A stretch of DNA of 5,997 nt from an uncultured Clostridia bacterium (GTDB taxonomy: Bacteria; Bacillota; Clostridia; TANB77; CAG-508), in assembly GCA_947627785.1 (NCBI GenBank), contig CANQXC010000118.1, forward strand, positions 1-5,997. Reading direction: 5' to 3'. Both the position numbers and the translations under genes were made by a program. Shown piece by piece: positions 3,898-5,997 of the stretch. Within the stretch, counting starts at the first letter, position 1. The number at the start of each line of letters is the position of its first letter. Under the pieces are notes generated by a model. The model made no database searches and had not been told where the DNA came from. It worked only from the letters and a program-made list of their open reading frames with translations.

Positions 3898-5997
3898 TTA
3901 TCCAAACAAACTTATTTGGTTACTTTGACTCATTCCATCTAAACATCCAAATTTTGCAAGCATTTCTGTGGTTGATTTTCCAATTTTAGCTTTTAATTGT
4001 AAATCATCTATACACATAAATTTTCCTTCTGCTTGTGCTGCTTGATAAATACTTTCTGCAGCAATTCCACCTAATCCTGCTATGCTAGATAATGGTGGTC
4101 TTATCTTGCCATCTTCTATTTGAAATTTCGAACTATGTGATTTATATAAATCAATTGGTAAAAATTCAAATCCTCTTTCATACATTTCCAATACTATTTC
4201 CAAAATTGTATACATACCTTTATCTTTTGCACTTATGTTATTTCCTTGTAACTCTAGCTCTTTCATTTTTGCTTTTACTTTTTCTTTACCATATATCATA
4301 CATTCGCTATCAAATTCTGTTGCTCTTATTGAGAAAAATGCTGCATAATATGCTAATGGATAATGTACTTTAAACCATGCTATTCTAAATGCCATTGTTA
4401 CATATGCTACTGCATGTGCTTTTGGGAACATGTATTTTATTTTTTTACATGAATCAATATACCAATCTGGTACATTATTTGCTCTCATAATTTCTTCTTG
4501 GTCTGGTTTTAAACCTTTTCCTTTACGCACGCTTTCCATTATTTTGAAAGCTTTATCTGGTGGCAATCCTTGTTTTATTAAATATATCATTATATCATCT
4601 CTTGTGCATATTGCATCACTTAATGTTGCTACATTATTTTCTATTAATGTTTGTGCATTATTTAACCATACATCTGTACCATGTGATAATCCAGATATTC
4701 TTATTAGTTCTTCAAATGTTGTTGGTTTTGTATCTATTAACATTTCTCTTACAAACTTTGTTCCAAACTCAGGAACACCAAAAGAACCTACTTTAGAATT
4801 TATTTGTTCAGGAGTTACTCCTAAAGCTTCTGTTGAAACAAAAAGTGACATTGTTTCTTTATCATCTAATGGTATTGTTTTTGGATCTATTCCTGTTAAA
4901 TCCTGTAACATCCTTATTACTGTAGGATCATCATGACCTAACATGTCTAGCTTAAGTAAGTTTTTATCTATTGAGTGATAATCAAAATGTGTTGTTATTA
5001 TGTCTGAATTTGGGTCATCTGCTGGATGCTGAACTGGACAAAATTCATATATCTCTCTTCCATGTGGAACAACTATTATTCCTCCTGGATGCTGTCCTGT
5101 TGTTCTTTTTATTCCAACACATCCTTCTACAATTCTTGATATTTCTGCATTTGTTACTGGTATATTTCTTTCTGCATAATAATTTTTTACATAACCAAAA
5201 GCTGTTTTTTCTGCTATTGTACCAACTGTTCCTGCTTTAAATGTTTTTCCTTTTCCAAAAATTACTTCTGCATATCTATGTATTTTTCCTTGATATTCTC
5301 CAGAAAAGTTTAAGTCTATATCTGGTTCTTTATCTCCATTAAATCCTAAGAATGTTTCAAAAGGTATATCCATTCCATCTTTACATAGTTTTGTTCCACA
5401 TTTTGGGCATACTTTATCTGGTAAGTCTACACCATTTTTTATCCCATAATCTGTAAAGTCAGAATATTTGCAATTTGGGCATCTATAATGTGGTGGAAGT
5501 GAATTTACTTCTGTTATTCCAAGCATATTAGCTACAAATGATGAACCAACAGAACCTCTTGAGCCTACCAAATAGCCATCTGCATTTGATTTTAAAACTA
5601 ATCTTTGGGCAATTATATATAATGTTGAAAATCCATTTTTTATAATTGACTCTAATTCTCTATTTAACCTTGCTTGTACTATTTCTGGCAATGGGTCTCC
5701 ATATAATTCTTTTGCTCTTTTATCACAAGTCTCTTTTATTTCTTCTTCTGCACCTGGTATTACTGGTGGACATTTTTCTTTTGATATTGGGCATACATTC
5801 TCACACATTTCTGCTATTTTATTTGTGTTAGTAACTACTATTTCATATGCTTTTTCTTGTCCTAAATAATCAAATTCAGCAAGCATTTCCTCTGTTGTTC
5901 TAAAATACAATGGAGCCTGATTATCACAGTCTGAAAAGCCTTGTCCTGCCATTAATATTCTTCTATATACTTCATCTTGTGGATCCATAAAGTGAAC
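3898..5997 (-). CDS. polC: DNA polymerase III alpha subunit, Gram-positive PolC type (C-terminal half; N-terminus beyond window)
   Basis: The frame is open to the right edge (first visible residues VHFMDPQDE), so the Met at 5988 is internal; 699 residues of a protein that is usually about 1,430-1,450 long are visible. Numbering from that Met: the end of the PHP domain (1-40); YLVGSRGSVGSSFVA (139-152); a C4 zinc motif CPNC/CPKC (170, 173, 194, 197); catalytic Asp223 and Asp225 in PDIDLNFSGEYQ; KRTTGQHPGG (294-303); the third catalytic Asp348 in LLKLDMLGHDD; and FPKAHAVAYV (521-530) in the fingers. The 123-residue step from Asp225 to Asp348 equals that between the second and third catalytic aspartates of Geobacillus PolC (975 and 1098). 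The protein ends QISLFG, a QxxLF-type beta-clamp binding motif. PolC is the essential leading-strand replicase of low-G+C Gram-positives. The missing part should hold the OB, exonuclease and most PHP sequences. No truncation or frameshift is seen. One oddity is a Cys cluster at 62, 66, 73 and 88. The stop TAA is at 3900-3898. Confidence 0.98.
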   Translation of the reverse strand, partial: VHFMDPQDEVYRRILMAGQGFSDCDNQAPLYFRTTEEMLAEFDYLGQEKAYEIVVTNTNKIAEMCENVCPISKEKCPPVIPGAEEEIKETCDKRAKELYGDPLPEIVQARLNRELESIIKNGFSTLYIIAQRLVLKSNADGYLVGSRGSVGSSFVANMLGITEVNSLPPHYRCPNCKYSDFTDYGIKNGVDLPDKVCPKCGTKLCKDGMDIPFETFLGFNGDKEPDIDLNFSGEYQGKIHRYAEVIFGKGKTFKAGTVGTIAEKTAFGYVKNYYAERNIPVTNAEISRIVEGCVGIKRTTGQHPGGIIVVPHGREIYEFCPVQHPADDPNSDIITTHFDYHSIDKNLLKLDMLGHDDPTVIRMLQDLTGIDPKTIPLDDKETMSLFVSTEALGVTPEQINSKVGSFGVPEFGTKFVREMLIDTKPTTFEELIRISGLSHGTDVWLNNAQTLIENNVATLSDAICTRDDIMIYLIKQGLPPDKAFKIMESVRKGKGLKPDQEEIMRANNVPDWYIDSCKKIKYMFPKAHAVAYVTMAFRIAWFKVHYPLAYYAAFFSIRATEFDSECMIYGKEKVKAKMKELELQGNNISAKDKGMYTILEIVLEMYERGFEFLPIDLYKSHSSKFQIEDGKIRPPLSSIAGLGGIAAESIYQAAQAEGKFMCIDDLQLKAKIGKSTTEMLAKFGCLDGMSQSNQISLFG

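Noticed and set aside
4092..5831. Several plus-strand frames opposite polC that look like hydrophobic membrane proteins
   Set aside because: PolC on the minus strand is unmistakable across the whole stretch; the hydrophobic look comes from reading the antisense of A+T-rich codons.
5986..5988. Met codon as the start of a shorter polymerase gene
   Set aside because: The frame continues upstream as VHF to the window edge, matching the conserved PolC PHP-end sequence, so this Met is internal.

Overview
The window is strongly A+T rich and every real gene lies on the minus strand, so transcription runs from high to low coordinates. A PolC-type replicative polymerase, purine-rich Shine-Dalgarno sites of the AGAAAGGA type and a MurT/GatD-like pair point to a low-G+C Firmicute, most likely a clostridial lineage. 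UGA is used as a stop and UGG as Trp, so the standard bacterial code fits. I cannot name a genus.

Right to left, in the order of transcription: (1) 5997-3898, the C-terminal half of polC, cut by the window edge; it carries the whole palm/fingers region, the C4 zinc motif, the three catalytic aspartates and a terminal clamp-binding motif. (2) A 89-base gap with a good sigma-A-type promoter (TTGAAT, 17 bases, TATAAT) and a small imperfect inverted repeat over the -10/start region. (3) 3808-2717, ychF, a complete OBG-family nucleotidase. (4) 2678-1356, a MurT-like Mur ligase. (5) 1339-631, a GatD-like class I amidotransferase subunit, split by a one-base frameshift near 1078-1081. (6) 608-1, the N-terminal 202 residues of an ATP-grasp protein resembling the 'sugar-transfer associated' ATP-grasp family, cut by the left edge. 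Gaps from ychF onward are only 16-38 bases with no terminator seen, so ychF, murT-like, gatD-like and the ATP-grasp gene read as one transcription unit.

The point of interest is the last three genes. In characterised Firmicutes MurT and GatD form a complex that amidates the D-Glu of lipid II with glutamine as ammonia donor. Here the GatD-like protein has Gly where the nucleophilic Cys should be, Ile where the catalytic His should be, and no ENHxGRT-type motif. The MurT-like partner keeps its P-loop and zinc ribbon but has altered KNPAG and DGxD loops. With an ATP-grasp ligase-like gene right behind, this looks like a repurposed MurT/GatD-derived module that probably does not use glutamine-derived ammonia. 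That functional reading is inference; the residue changes are seen directly.

No RNA genes, CRISPR arrays, insertion sequences or long repeats were seen, and no gene-free stretch exceeds 300 bases.
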